From Stutzerimonas stutzeri (lineage in GTDB: Bacteria > Pseudomonadota > Gammaproteobacteria > Pseudomonadales > Pseudomonadaceae): a stretch of DNA of 64,000 nt. Below are positions 35,621-43,872 of the stretch, in pieces. The position numbers were made by a program, and so were the translations under genes. The notes below the pieces were generated by a model. It was not told where the DNA came from. It did no database searches and worked only from the letters and a program-made list of their open reading frames with translations. Each line of letters begins with the position of its first letter. The stretch's first letter is position 1. The stretch spans positions 372,001 to 436,000 of the forward strand of contig NZ_CP139348.1 of the NCBI RefSeq assembly GCF_038561965.1, read 5' to 3'.

Positions 35621-36614
35621 ATGGATTATTCAAAATTCGGCGGGCAGGAGTTCGAGATGCTCTGCGCCCGGCTGCTTCAGGCTTCAGGCTTCTGGCTATA
35701 CGCTCCAGCGGCAAGGGGCACGGAGCCAAGACATCGGAGTCGACTTCACATTCACTGACCCTTCGGGCGAAACATGGGTTGCCGAGGTAAAACACTTCAC
35801 ACGACCGAGAACTGGAACAACCGTACTCCGGCAAGCAGCTGTTCAACTCAACTCCGCTAAGCAATTGACTGATGCTACGCACGGTCTGTTGATCGTCTCA
35901 ATGCTGCTCCCGCAAAACCTTAAGGACGATATCGAAGCACGTGAGGGCATCACAATTTGGGACTCCCGCCGCCTGAATGAGCTTTTGGCCAACCGTCCTG
36001 ACGTTGAGCAAGACTTTCTTGTGCTGCTGGATGCCCAAGCGGTTGCACGTCGCGGTTTGGAGCAACCTGCGCCACTTGATCCACGGGCGCAGGAGTTGAT
36101 TAGCCGACTAGAGGCGCTTCCGCCAGGAAGAGAGACTTTCCGTGAGTTTGAGGACCTCTGCGTGGAAATTCTGAACTACGCATTCTTTCCACAATTAGGG
36201 GTTCCATCTGTACAAAGCAGGAGCGAAGATGGTCTCGATATTCGGGACGCTGTTTTTCCAATTTCAGGCGACCACGCTTTTTGGCAAGAAATCAAGCGAA
36301 TCTGCTCAACGCGCTTCATGGTTGCCGAGTTCAAGAACTACACCGAGAGTGTCAGGCAGCGTGAGGTGGAATCTATTCAGCAGTACCTCTTTTCGAAGGC
36401 TATGCGAATGTTTGGAGTACTGTGCAGCCGGAGTCAACCTGCCGAGTCAGCGCTCTTGGCGCGGCGACGCGCTTGGGTGGAGGCTGACAAACTTATACTT
36501 TTGCTTTCCGATGAAGAGCTAAAGGATCTCGTTCGCGCAAAATCATATGGCGAGAATCCGACAGACGTCCTAGACGCTCAACTGGGTGAGTTTTTCCTTA
36601 GATTGGCTCCATGA
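35621..36614 (+). pseudogene. Mrr-like restriction endonuclease, interrupted by a frameshift near 35710-35735
   Basis: The first 30 residues (MDYSKFGGQEFEMLCARLLQ and ASGFWLYAPAARG) are read in one frame and the rest (SQDIGVDFTFTDPSGETWVAEVKHF to the stop at 36614) in another, so a single-base frame change is needed near GGCAAGGGGCACGGAG. Joined, they make the Mrr/type IV catalytic core: E/D-x(n)-D-x(n)-E-V-K, here D of DIGVDF and EVK of VAEVKHF. A second similar domain follows around residue 190 (FREFEDLCVEILNYAFFPQLG, EFKNYTES). It may be a true inactivation, a sequencing error in a G-run, or recoding. It would otherwise be about 330 residues. Confidence 0.72.
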
Positions 36615-36728
36615 CGGTGGAAGGTGTCTGGATTTTTTGTAATCGCGACTAGGAGAGCCAAAATCGACGCACTGCTGACATAAATCAGCTTGCGTAGCAA
36701 ACAGACGATGAGTGTCCCCTAATGGCCG

Positions 36729-37670
36729 TCAGCAGCCCGTCCCATGGTGTAGGCCTTGGACTGGCGGCAGGTCCCGGGCGATATCGCGGGCCGCCTGACG
36801 CACGGCATCGCGCGCCGCCTCCAGCGCCGGGTTGTCGTTGTCGTCGCGCCAGGCCAGGTGCAGCTCGGCGCAGATGCCCGCTGGCAGCGCTAGCTCGCGA
36901 AAGCGCACCTGCTGGAAGCGGATCGCGCTGGCCCCGCGCGGCACCAGCGCCAGGCCGAGGCCGGCATTAACCAGCGAAAGGATGGTCAGCGTCGAGCCCA
37001 GTGACTGCACGTAGTCGGGCTGGATGCCGCTGGCCCGAAAAAGCCCGGTGTGCAGCTCGTTGAACGGTTGCCAGGCGCCATGGGCATAGAGGATGAACGG
37101 CTCGCCGTGGAGCATTTCCAGGGTCGGCGCCGGATGCTCTGCCAGCGGATGGTCGATTGGCGTGGCCAGTACGAAAGGCTCGCGCAGCAGGCATTCGCTG
37201 ACCAGCCCCGGCTGCTGCAACGGCTCGCGCATCACAGCCAGGTCGACCCGTCGTGCCCGCAGTGCCTGCAGCTGCTCGAAAGTGGTGGTTTCCAGGAGGG
37301 TGATGGCCACGCCCGGTCGTTCCCGGCGTACTTGGGTTATAGCGCGCGGCAGGAAGTCGTAGACCGCGCTGGCGACGAAGCTGATGGTCAGCGAGCCGCT
37401 TTCGCCGAGCGCAGCCAGCCGGGCGCCCTGGGCCGCGCGGTGGGCCTGGTCGAGCAGTGCCTGGGCCTCGACGAAGAAGGCGCGGCCGGCGGCGGTGAGC
37501 GCTACCGAGCGCGTGCTGCGAGTGAACAACGCGACGCCCAGCTGATGTTCCAGCAACTGGATCTGCCGGCTCAGCGGCGGCTGAGTCATGTTAAGGCGCT
37601 CGGCCGCGCGACGGAAATTCAGTTCGCTGGCCAAAATGGTGAAGCAGCGCAGCTGTGCGAGTTCGAACAT
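36729..37670 (-). CDS. LysR-family transcriptional regulator
   Basis: The 313-residue protein has the LysR winged helix at residues 1-60 (MFELAQLRCFTILASELNFR, LNMTQPPLSRQIQLLEHQLG) and a substrate-binding domain from about residue 90. The ATG at 37670 follows AGGAACGG. It diverges from the talarate/galactarate dehydratase gene at 37775, the typical arrangement of a LysR activator and its target, so it probably responds to an aldarate or related acid. Two copies of GTATCAAT lie in the 104-base gap (37686-37693 and 37714-37721 approximately) and may be its binding half-sites. Its central part is duplicated at 32478-32709. Confidence 0.92.
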   Translation of the reverse strand: MFELAQLRCFTILASELNFRRAAERLNMTQPPLSRQIQLLEHQLGVALFTRSTRSVALTAAGRAFFVEAQALLDQAHRAAQGARLAALGESGSLTISFVASAVYDFLPRAITQVRRERPGVAITLLETTTFEQLQALRARRVDLAVMREPLQQPGLVSECLLREPFVLATPIDHPLAEHPAPTLEMLHGEPFILYAHGAWQPFNELHTGLFRASGIQPDYVQSLGSTLTILSLVNAGLGLALVPRGASAIRFQQVRFRELALPAGICAELHLAWRDDNDNPALEAARDAVRQAARDIARDLPPVQGLHHGTGC

Positions 37671-37774
37671 TGATCCGTTCCTGGTATCAATTGAGTGCGG
37701 AAATGAATTAGACCGTATCAATCCTTCGGGGAGATTATCCAGCTCATTCCCTGGCTGGCGAGACGGCGGCACGA

Positions 37775-38917
37775 ATGAGCAAATTGTATGAAGCGGACCG
37801 TATCGCCTGGATCGGTCTGCGTTCGGTGGAATTGCCACTGCAGCGCCCCGTCAGCGATGCCAAGGTGCTCACCGGGCGGCAGCTGCCGCTGGCGTCGGTC
37901 AGCCTGCTGTTCGTCGAGCTGCACTCGCAGCAGGGCCATCACGGCCTCGGCTTCAGCTACAGCCTGCGCACTGGCGGCCCGGCGCAATATGCCCATGCCC
38001 GTGAGCTGGCTCCGCTGCTGCTGGGGGAAGACCCCAACGACATTGCCCGCCTGTGGAGCCAACTGAGCTGGGCCAGTGCCTCGATCGGGCGCAGCGGCCT
38101 GGCGGTGCAAAGCATCGCCGCCTTCGACACCGCACTGTGGGACCTCAAGGCGCGCCGCGCCGGGTTGCCGCTGGCCAAGCTGCTCGGCGCTCATCGCGAC
38201 GCGGTGCCCTGCTACAACACCTCCGGCGGTTACCTGCAGGCGCCCATCGAAGAGGTCATCGAGAAGGCTGAGGTTTCCCGTGCGCGGGGCATTGGCGGGA
38301 TCAAACTGAAGGTCGGTCAGCCGGACCGCCGCGCTGATCTGCGGCGGGTCGAGGCGCTGCGCAAGCACTTCGGCGACGAGGTGGCGCTGATGGTGGACGT
38401 CAACCAGCAGTGGGACAGAACCACCGCGGCGCGCATGGGCGCCGCGCTGGAGGAGTTCGAGCTGACCTGGATCGAGGAGCCGCTGGACGCCCACGATCTG
38501 GAAGGCCACGCGGCCCTGGCAGCGCAGCTGATCACTCCGGTCGGCAGCGGCGAGATGCTCGGCAGCGCGGCCGAAGCCTGCGCCTTCGTCGAGCGCGGGG
38601 CGGTGGATGTGATCATGCATGACGCACCGCGCATTGGCGGCGTCACCCCGTTCCTGCAGGTGGCCGAGGCGGCGCGGCGACGTGGAATCGTGATGGCGCC
38701 GCATTTCGTCATGGAATTGCATATCCACCTCGCTGCGGCCTACGAGCATGCCACGTGGGTCGAGCATTTCGAATGGCTCGAACCGCTGTTCCAGGAGCGA
38801 CTCGAGATCCGCGATGGCTGCATGCAGGTGCCGACCCGGCCTGGGCTGGGGCTGAGCCTCAGCGAGCAGGTGGCGGGCTGGACGCTGGCGAGCGAGACGT
38901 TCGGCCGCAAGCCCTGA
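37775..38917 (+). CDS. L-talarate/galactarate dehydratase-like enzyme (enolase superfamily)
   Basis: The 380-residue protein resembles Salmonella L-talarate/galactarate dehydratase along its length, as far as I recall that sequence: PVSDAKVLTGRQLPLA near residue 25, LLGEDPNDI, CYNTSGGYL, GGIKLKVGQP with the KxK catalytic lysine near residue 173, LMVDVNQQWD (metal Asp), IEEPLDA (metal Glu), and APHFVMELHIHLAAA with the catalytic His near residue 310. It would dehydrate talarate or galactarate to 5-dehydro-4-deoxy-D-glucarate, feeding KdgD. One difference: HDAPRIGG is present where the Salmonella enzyme has QPDAPRVGG. It faces the LysR gene and is convergent with tctA. Confidence 0.87.
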   Translation: MSKLYEADRIAWIGLRSVELPLQRPVSDAKVLTGRQLPLASVSLLFVELHSQQGHHGLGFSYSLRTGGPAQYAHARELAPLLLGEDPNDIARLWSQLSWASASIGRSGLAVQSIAAFDTALWDLKARRAGLPLAKLLGAHRDAVPCYNTSGGYLQAPIEEVIEKAEVSRARGIGGIKLKVGQPDRRADLRRVEALRKHFGDEVALMVDVNQQWDRTTAARMGAALEEFELTWIEEPLDAHDLEGHAALAAQLITPVGSGEMLGSAAEACAFVERGAVDVIMHDAPRIGGVTPFLQVAEAARRRGIVMAPHFVMELHIHLAAAYEHATWVEHFEWLEPLFQERLEIRDGCMQVPTRPGLGLSLSEQVAGWTLASETFGRKP

Positions 38918-38922
38918 CGGCA

Positions 38923-38946
38923 GCCCCTCTGCTCGCGCAGAGGGGC
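38923..38946. terminator. Bidirectional hairpin between the dehydratase gene and tctA
   Basis: GCCCCTCTGC pairs perfectly over 10 bp with GCAGAGGGGC around TCGC. It sits in the 35-base gap between convergent genes. T-runs are lacking on both sides, so termination strength is uncertain. Confidence 0.6.
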
Positions 38947-38952
38947 GCAGGT

Positions 38953-40473
38953 TCAGGTGCGCAGGACCTGGCCGAGCACACCGCCCCGTGGCCGCACGGC
39001 GCTGTACAGCTGCCAGAGCACGAAGGCCAGGGCCAGGCCGAGGAAGGTTGCGGCGATGGGGTTGGTGAAGAAGGAGGCAAAGTTGCCGTCGGAAAGCATC
39101 AGGCCGCGGCGCAGGTTGGTCTCGGCCATCGGCCCGAGGATAAAGCCGATGATGAAGGGCGCGACCGGCATGCCCGCCTTGACGAAGCCATAGCCGAGCA
39201 GACCGAACAGGAGGATCGACCAGACATCGAACAGCCGGCTGGAGAGGCCGAAGGCACCGACGACGCAGAGCACCAGGATGATCGGCAGCAGAATGTGCTT
39301 GGGCACGTCGAGCAGCTTGATGAACAGGCGCAGGCCGTAGAACTCCATGAACAGCATCATCACCGAGGCCACCAGCAGCGCGGCGAAGATGGTGTACACC
39401 AGTGGCCCCTGGCTGATGAACAGCAGCGGCCCGGGCTGGATGCCGTGGATCAGGAAACCGCCGAGCAGGATCGCAGTGGTGGTGTCGCCGGGAATGCCCA
39501 GGGTCATCAGCGGCATCATGGCGCCGCCGATACCGGCGTTGTTCGCGGTTTCGCTGGCGACCACGCCGCCGATATTGCCCTTGCCGTAGGTTTCCGGCTG
39601 CTTGGCGCGCTTCTTGGCGACGATGTAGGAGAGCAGGTTGGAGGTGCCGGCACCGATCCCAGGGAGGATGCCCACGGCCAGGCCGATCAGGCCCGAGCGG
39701 CTGGCGTTGGGCAGCTCCTGGCGGAACTCCTTGAGCGAGAAGCCGAAGCCCTTGATCTGCTTCATGCTCACCGAGCCGGCCTTGCTGCGCACGGCATGCC
39801 GCCCGGTTTCGGCGAGCTTGATGACCTCGGCGACGGCGAACATGCCAATCATCACCGTGAGCATCGAGAAGCCGCCGTTCAGTTCGCTGACGCCGAAAGT
39901 AAAGCGGCGTACGGCTTCCACCGGTGCGATGCCGATGGTGGACACGGCGATGCCGAGGGTGCCGGCGAACAGCCCCTTGACCATCGAGCCGGCCGAAAGC
40001 GTGGCGATCAGCGTCAGCGAGAACACCGCGATGGCGAAGTACTCATGCGGGCCGAAGCTCAGCGCCACCTTGGCCAACTGCGGCGCGATGAACATCAGCG
40101 CGATGATGCTGAAGATGGTGCCGAGAAAGGAAAACACGATGCCCACGCCGAGCGCCTTGACGCCCAGGCCCTGCTCCATCAGCGGGCCGCCGTCGAACAC
40201 CGTGGCGATGGACGACGGCGTGCCGGGAATCTTCAGCAGGATCGCCGAGATCAGCCCGCCGGACGTAGCGCCGATGAACAGCGCGACGAGCAGCGACAGC
40301 CCGGCCTGCGGGCCCATGGTGAAGGTCAGCGGGAGGCACAGCGCCACCGCCATGGTCGCCGACAGGCCGGGCACGGCGCCGAAGACGATGCCAACCGCAA
40401 CGCCACCGAGCATCAGCAACAGGATGTTGAGTGAGAAGACGGCACCGAAGCCTTGCTGCAGTAATTCGAGCAT
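38953..40473 (-). CDS. tctA: Tripartite tricarboxylate transporter large permease (TctA)
   Basis: The 506-residue protein has about twelve helices with TctA landmarks: GVAVGIVFGAVPGLSATMAV, ATSGGLISAILLKIPGTPSS, GIGGAMMPLMTLGIPGDTTT and a similar second repeat. It is the main permease of a TTT system driven by ion gradients. It is the last gene of gudD-paralogue - tctC - tctB - tctA, so its cargo is probably an aldarate such as glucarate or galactarate rather than citrate. The gap to tctB is ten bases. Confidence 0.92.
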   Translation of the reverse strand: MLELLQQGFGAVFSLNILLLMLGGVAVGIVFGAVPGLSATMAVALCLPLTFTMGPQAGLSLLVALFIGATSGGLISAILLKIPGTPSSIATVFDGGPLMEQGLGVKALGVGIVFSFLGTIFSIIALMFIAPQLAKVALSFGPHEYFAIAVFSLTLIATLSAGSMVKGLFAGTLGIAVSTIGIAPVEAVRRFTFGVSELNGGFSMLTVMIGMFAVAEVIKLAETGRHAVRSKAGSVSMKQIKGFGFSLKEFRQELPNASRSGLIGLAVGILPGIGAGTSNLLSYIVAKKRAKQPETYGKGNIGGVVASETANNAGIGGAMMPLMTLGIPGDTTTAILLGGFLIHGIQPGPLLFISQGPLVYTIFAALLVASVMMLFMEFYGLRLFIKLLDVPKHILLPIILVLCVVGAFGLSSRLFDVWSILLFGLLGYGFVKAGMPVAPFIIGFILGPMAETNLRRGLMLSDGNFASFFTNPIAATFLGLALAFVLWQLYSAVRPRGGVLGQVLRT

Positions 40474-40483
40474 GGTCGATTCC

Positions 40484-40975
40484 TCAGAAATTCAGCAGGC
40501 CAGCGGGCAGCAACAGATCGAAGGCCTCGCGGAACAGCAGGTAAATGACGACGGACGTGACCAAAGCAATGCCTGCGTAAAGCAGATGGCGAATCTTGCG
40601 ATCCACCGGCGTCAGCACGATGAACTGCAGGTACAGGTAGAGCGTGGTCATGATGGGGAAGCCCACCGGACCCAGCAGCACGACGTAAAGCAGGATCAGG
40701 CCGAGGGTCTTGAGTACGGTCAGCGGCTCGGTGACGGTTACCTTGGGCTCGTCTGGCGTATCGCTGGTGCTTTCGGCCGCTCGCGCATGGCGGGCGAAAG
40801 CGCTCAGCGTCTGCAGCAGGCCCAGTAGGCAGAGCAGGACGGCCAGCAGAAAGGGCACGGTGGCGGCATCGATACCTTCGTGGTTGGGTACACGAGAGGC
40901 CATCACCAGATAGGTGATGCTGGCGCCGAGCATCGCCACGCCGATGGTCAGTTCTTTCTTGTTCGCGGTGATCAT
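40484..40975 (-). CDS. tctB: Tripartite tricarboxylate transporter small permease (TctB)
   Basis: The 163-residue protein has four membrane helices (starting LTIGVAMLGASITYLVMASR) in the TctB pattern, with a hydrophilic loop in the centre. The ATG at 40975 follows GGAGG at seven bases, a strong site; a longer upstream frame is not supported. It is separated from tctC by 64 bases that hold a 10-bp hairpin. Confidence 0.88.
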   Translation of the reverse strand: MITANKKELTIGVAMLGASITYLVMASRVPNHEGIDAATVPFLLAVLLCLLGLLQTLSAFARHARAAESTSDTPDEPKVTVTEPLTVLKTLGLILLYVVLLGPVGFPIMTTLYLYLQFIVLTPVDRKIRHLLYAGIALVTSVVIYLLFREAFDLLLPAGLLNF

Positions 40976-41002
40976 GGCAAACCTCCGTGGGCGGGGGGAG
41001 AG

Positions 41003-41027
41003 CGCCAGCCGGATGCTCCGGCTGGCG
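41003..41027 (-). other. Intercistronic stem-loop between tctC and tctB
   Basis: CGCCAGCCGG pairs perfectly with CCGGCTGGCG around ATGCT, just after the tctC stop. No T-run follows. It mirrors the hairpin between dctP and dctQ and could favour the binding-protein part of the message. Confidence 0.7.
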
Positions 41028-41039
41028 GTACGCCTGGGG

Positions 41040-42017
41040 TTACTTCTTGGCCCTGCGCAGTTCGTCTTGGAATTGCATGAAGTCTTCGCGAGTCTTCGCC
41101 AGGATCGCCTTCGATTCTTCAGTGCCGAAGTAGGCAACCGGCTGCTTGAACTTCTTCAGGTCCTCGGCGTATTCAGGGATCTCGCTGATCTGCTTCATCA
41201 GGTCAGCCATCTTCTTCACGATCGCCGGATCGGTGCCCTTCGGAAAAGCGACCACGTAGGGCTTGTCCATGGTGATATCCAGGCCCTGCTCCTTGAGCGT
41301 CGGCACGTCGCCGAGCAGCGGGTTGCGCTCATCGTTGGGCTGGCCAAGGACAACCATCTGCCCGCCACTGACGTAGTCCTGCACCGAGCCGTAGCTGATT
41401 GCGCCGAGGTCGAGGCGACCGCCGAGCATGCCTACCACGCGGTCAGAGACGGTGCCGCCGTCGACCATTTTCAGCTTGGTGTCGGTCAGCTTCTCCAGCA
41501 TCAACCCCTGGACGTGGGAAAAGCTGCCCATTTCGGTGCCGTAAGTGACGCTGCCTGGCTTGGCCTTCGACTTCTCTACCAGGTCTTGCATGCTGGTTAC
41601 GCCGGACTGCTTGGAGGCAACGAATACAGCGCTCTTGTCGACACCGGCGATGCACGACACATCGAAAGTCTCGTAGCTGTCCTCGGTCAGCCCAGCCACC
41701 TCGTTGACGATCAGCTGGCCGGGGTGGGTGAAGAGGATGGTGTTGCCGTCGGCCGCCGCGCCCTTGACCTGCTCGGCGGCCAGGGTGCCACCGCCGCCGG
41801 CGATGTTGGTCACGACCATGCTCTTGCCGGTGATCTGGTTGAAGTACTTGGCCATGGTGCGAGCGTTGAAGTCGGTGTCACCACCGGGGTTGGCAATGAC
41901 TACTACCTGGACGGGACGAGTCGGCCATTTGACGTCGGCCGCCATGGCGGCGGAGGAGGCGAGACCGGCAATGCCGACAACGGCGGAAAGGAGGGAGGCG
42001 CGGAATATTGTTTTCAT
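41040..42017 (-). CDS. tctC: Tripartite tricarboxylate transporter substrate-binding protein (TctC family)
   Basis: The 325-residue protein has a signal peptide (IFRASLLSAVVGIAGLASSAAMA) and the TctC pattern WPTRPVQVVVIANPGGDTDF, TNIAGGGGTLAAEQVKGAAA and GTEMGSFSHVQGLML. It binds the carboxylate substrate in the periplasm. Translation starts at ATG 42017, 28 bases after the end of the GudD-paralogue gene, so the two are an operon and aldarates are the probable ligand. Confidence 0.91.
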   Translation of the reverse strand: MKTIFRASLLSAVVGIAGLASSAAMAADVKWPTRPVQVVVIANPGGDTDFNARTMAKYFNQITGKSMVVTNIAGGGGTLAAEQVKGAAADGNTILFTHPGQLIVNEVAGLTEDSYETFDVSCIAGVDKSAVFVASKQSGVTSMQDLVEKSKAKPGSVTYGTEMGSFSHVQGLMLEKLTDTKLKMVDGGTVSDRVVGMLGGRLDLGAISYGSVQDYVSGGQMVVLGQPNDERNPLLGDVPTLKEQGLDITMDKPYVVAFPKGTDPAIVKKMADLMKQISEIPEYAEDLKKFKQPVAYFGTEESKAILAKTREDFMQFQDELRRAKK

Positions 42018-42045
42018 TGGAGTTCTCCGGGTTTGGGCTGCGGGT

Positions 42046-43425
42046 TCAGGCACTGCGGCCGAGGCTGGGTTTCTTCGGATCGTAGGTCCAGCCAGGCACC
42101 AGGTAACGCATCGCCATGGCGTCGTCACGCGCGCCGCTGGCGACCTGCTTGTACAGCTCGTGAGCCACCATGATCCGATCCATGTCCGGCTCGATGCCCA
42201 GGCCCGGACGCTCCGGTACGCGGACCTGGCCACCGACGATCTGCAGCGGCTCGCGGGTCAGGCGCTCATGGCCTTCCTGCCAGATCCAGTGGGTGTCGAT
42301 GGCTGTGATGCGGCCCGGTGCAGCAGCAGCGGCATGGGTGAACATGGCCAGCGAGACATCGAAGTGGTTATTCGAATGCGAGCCCCAGGTCAGGCCGAAC
42401 TGCTCGCACATCTGCGCCAGGCGCACCGAACCCTGCATGGTCCAGAAATGCGGGTCGGCCAGCGGAATGTCGACTGCTTCCAGGCGCAGCGAATGACCCA
42501 TCTGCCGCCAGTCGGTGGCGACCATATTGGTCGCGGTGGGAATGCCGGTGGCGCGCTTGAACTCGGCCATGATCTCGCGGCCGGAGTAACCGTTTTCTGG
42601 TCCGCAGGGGTCTTCGGCGTAGGCGAGCAGATGGCCCTGGCCTTTGCACAGGGCGATGGCCTCGTCCAGTGACCAGGCGCCGTTGGGATCCAGCGTCACG
42701 CGGGCATCCGGGAAGCGCGCCTTGATCGCGGCGATCGCCTGCATTTCGTCCTCGCCGCGCATCACGCCGCCCTTGAGCTTGAAGTCGGCGAAGCCGTAAC
42801 GCGCGGCGGCGCCTTCGGCCAGGCGGGCAATGGCGTCCGGCGTCATCGCCTGCTGATGGCGCAGCTGATACCAGTCCTCACCGGTGCTGGCCAGGTAAGG
42901 CAGGTCGGTGCGGCTGCGGTCACCTATATAGAAGAGGTAGGCGAGCATCGGCACGGCGTCGCGCTGCTGGCCGTTGCCGAGCAGTTCGGCGACCGGCACG
43001 TCGAGGTGCTGGCCGAGCAGGTCGAGCAGGGCGGCCTCGACTGCGGTAATGACGTTGTCCAGACGCAGGTTGATTTCGTGGGGCTGCTTGAGCACCGACG
43101 CCTCGGCTTCGGAGGTCACCTCATGGCGGGTGTCGCGGCCATTGCCGGCGAGCATTGCGCGTAGGCGGTTGAGCACGCGGTTATAGGCACCGATCGGCTG
43201 ACCGATCACCAGCGGGCAGCTGCGCTCCAGCGCCTGGCGAATGCCTTCGCCACCGGGCACTTCGCCGATGCCGGTGTTGCCGGCGTTGTCAGTGAGCAGG
43301 ACCAGATTGCGGGTGAAGTAGGGGGCATGGGCGCCGCAGAGATTGAGCAGCATGCTGTCGTAGCCGGCGACCGGAATGACTTGCATGCTCTGTACGCGAG
43401 GTGTCGCATTCGGCTGCAGGCTCAT
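42046..43425 (-). CDS. Glucarate dehydratase paralogue (GudD/GudX-like)
   Basis: The 459-residue enolase-superfamily enzyme shares the whole GudD frame: QVIPVAGYDSMLLNLCGAH, FADFKLKGGV (catalytic KxK), TLDPNGAWSLDEA, AYAEDPCGPENGYSGRE, TNMVATDWRQMGH and WGSHSNNHFD (catalytic His). A segment near residues 90-115 (GRDTRHEVTSEAEASVLKQP) is an insertion-like stretch absent from the second copy at 46389, and its ending PKKPSLGRSA differs from the usual CMVR. It therefore sits between GudD and the related GudX type. It heads the operon with tctCBA behind a promoter and palindrome at 43590-43637. The ATG at 43425 is the best start although its ribosome site is weak. Confidence 0.88.
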   Translation of the reverse strand: MSLQPNATPRVQSMQVIPVAGYDSMLLNLCGAHAPYFTRNLVLLTDNAGNTGIGEVPGGEGIRQALERSCPLVIGQPIGAYNRVLNRLRAMLAGNGRDTRHEVTSEAEASVLKQPHEINLRLDNVITAVEAALLDLLGQHLDVPVAELLGNGQQRDAVPMLAYLFYIGDRSRTDLPYLASTGEDWYQLRHQQAMTPDAIARLAEGAAARYGFADFKLKGGVMRGEDEMQAIAAIKARFPDARVTLDPNGAWSLDEAIALCKGQGHLLAYAEDPCGPENGYSGREIMAEFKRATGIPTATNMVATDWRQMGHSLRLEAVDIPLADPHFWTMQGSVRLAQMCEQFGLTWGSHSNNHFDVSLAMFTHAAAAAPGRITAIDTHWIWQEGHERLTREPLQIVGGQVRVPERPGLGIEPDMDRIMVAHELYKQVASGARDDAMAMRYLVPGWTYDPKKPSLGRSA

Positions 43426-43589
43426 TGTGGGCAGCCTCCGCCGCAGACGAAGCGAGCAGCCGCGATGCTTGCTATCGGGCGGGCCGGGGCGGCGCAATGA
43501 AGGGTATTGCCGGCAGCCAATGGCTGCGCAGGGGTCGGGCAGTGGCGGAACATGTCCGGGCCTCGCTATTGTTATTGTGGTCATAGGTC

Positions 43590-43637
43590 GTCGTACGACA
43601 TTTAGGATTTTTTACAGCCCGATCCGGCCCCTGTCAA
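43590..43637 (-). promoter_or_regulatory. Promoter and operator of the GudD-paralogue/tctCBA operon
   Basis: Leftward -35 TTGACA (43637-43632), 17-base spacer, -10 TAAAAA (43614-43609), then the palindrome GTCGTACGAC (43599-43590), extended to TGTCGTACGAC. The layout equals that of the udh promoter: operator just after the -10. Confidence 0.68.
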
Positions 43638-43802
43638 ACGAATTCATCGGAGAGTTTCGAACCAGCACGGCGAACGCTTATTCCTTTTGCAATGGGCTAA
43701 TCCATTGATATTGGCTGAGCCGGGCGAGTGAAAAGGACGAAGCTTTCATTGAGCTTTCAACGGTCGGCAAAACCGACAGAAAAAACGGTTGGACTATTTG
43801 AT

Positions 43803-43815
43803 GTTGTACGATAAC
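43803..43815. promoter_or_regulatory. Candidate operator of the kdgD operon
   Basis: GTTGTACGATAAC lies 58 bases before the kdgD ATG and is the exact reverse complement of the site in front of the FCD regulator gene. A weak -10 (TATTTG at 43795-43800) lies immediately upstream. Confidence 0.65.
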
Positions 43816-43872
43816 GTATCTCAAGGCTGATGCCCTTAGTACCTCTCAACATGCATTCAGGATGCTCGAATA

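Noticed and set aside
38755..40434. 559-codon rightward frame opposite tctA
   Set aside because: Extremely His/Gln/Glu-rich shadow of TctA; no ribosome site or family match.
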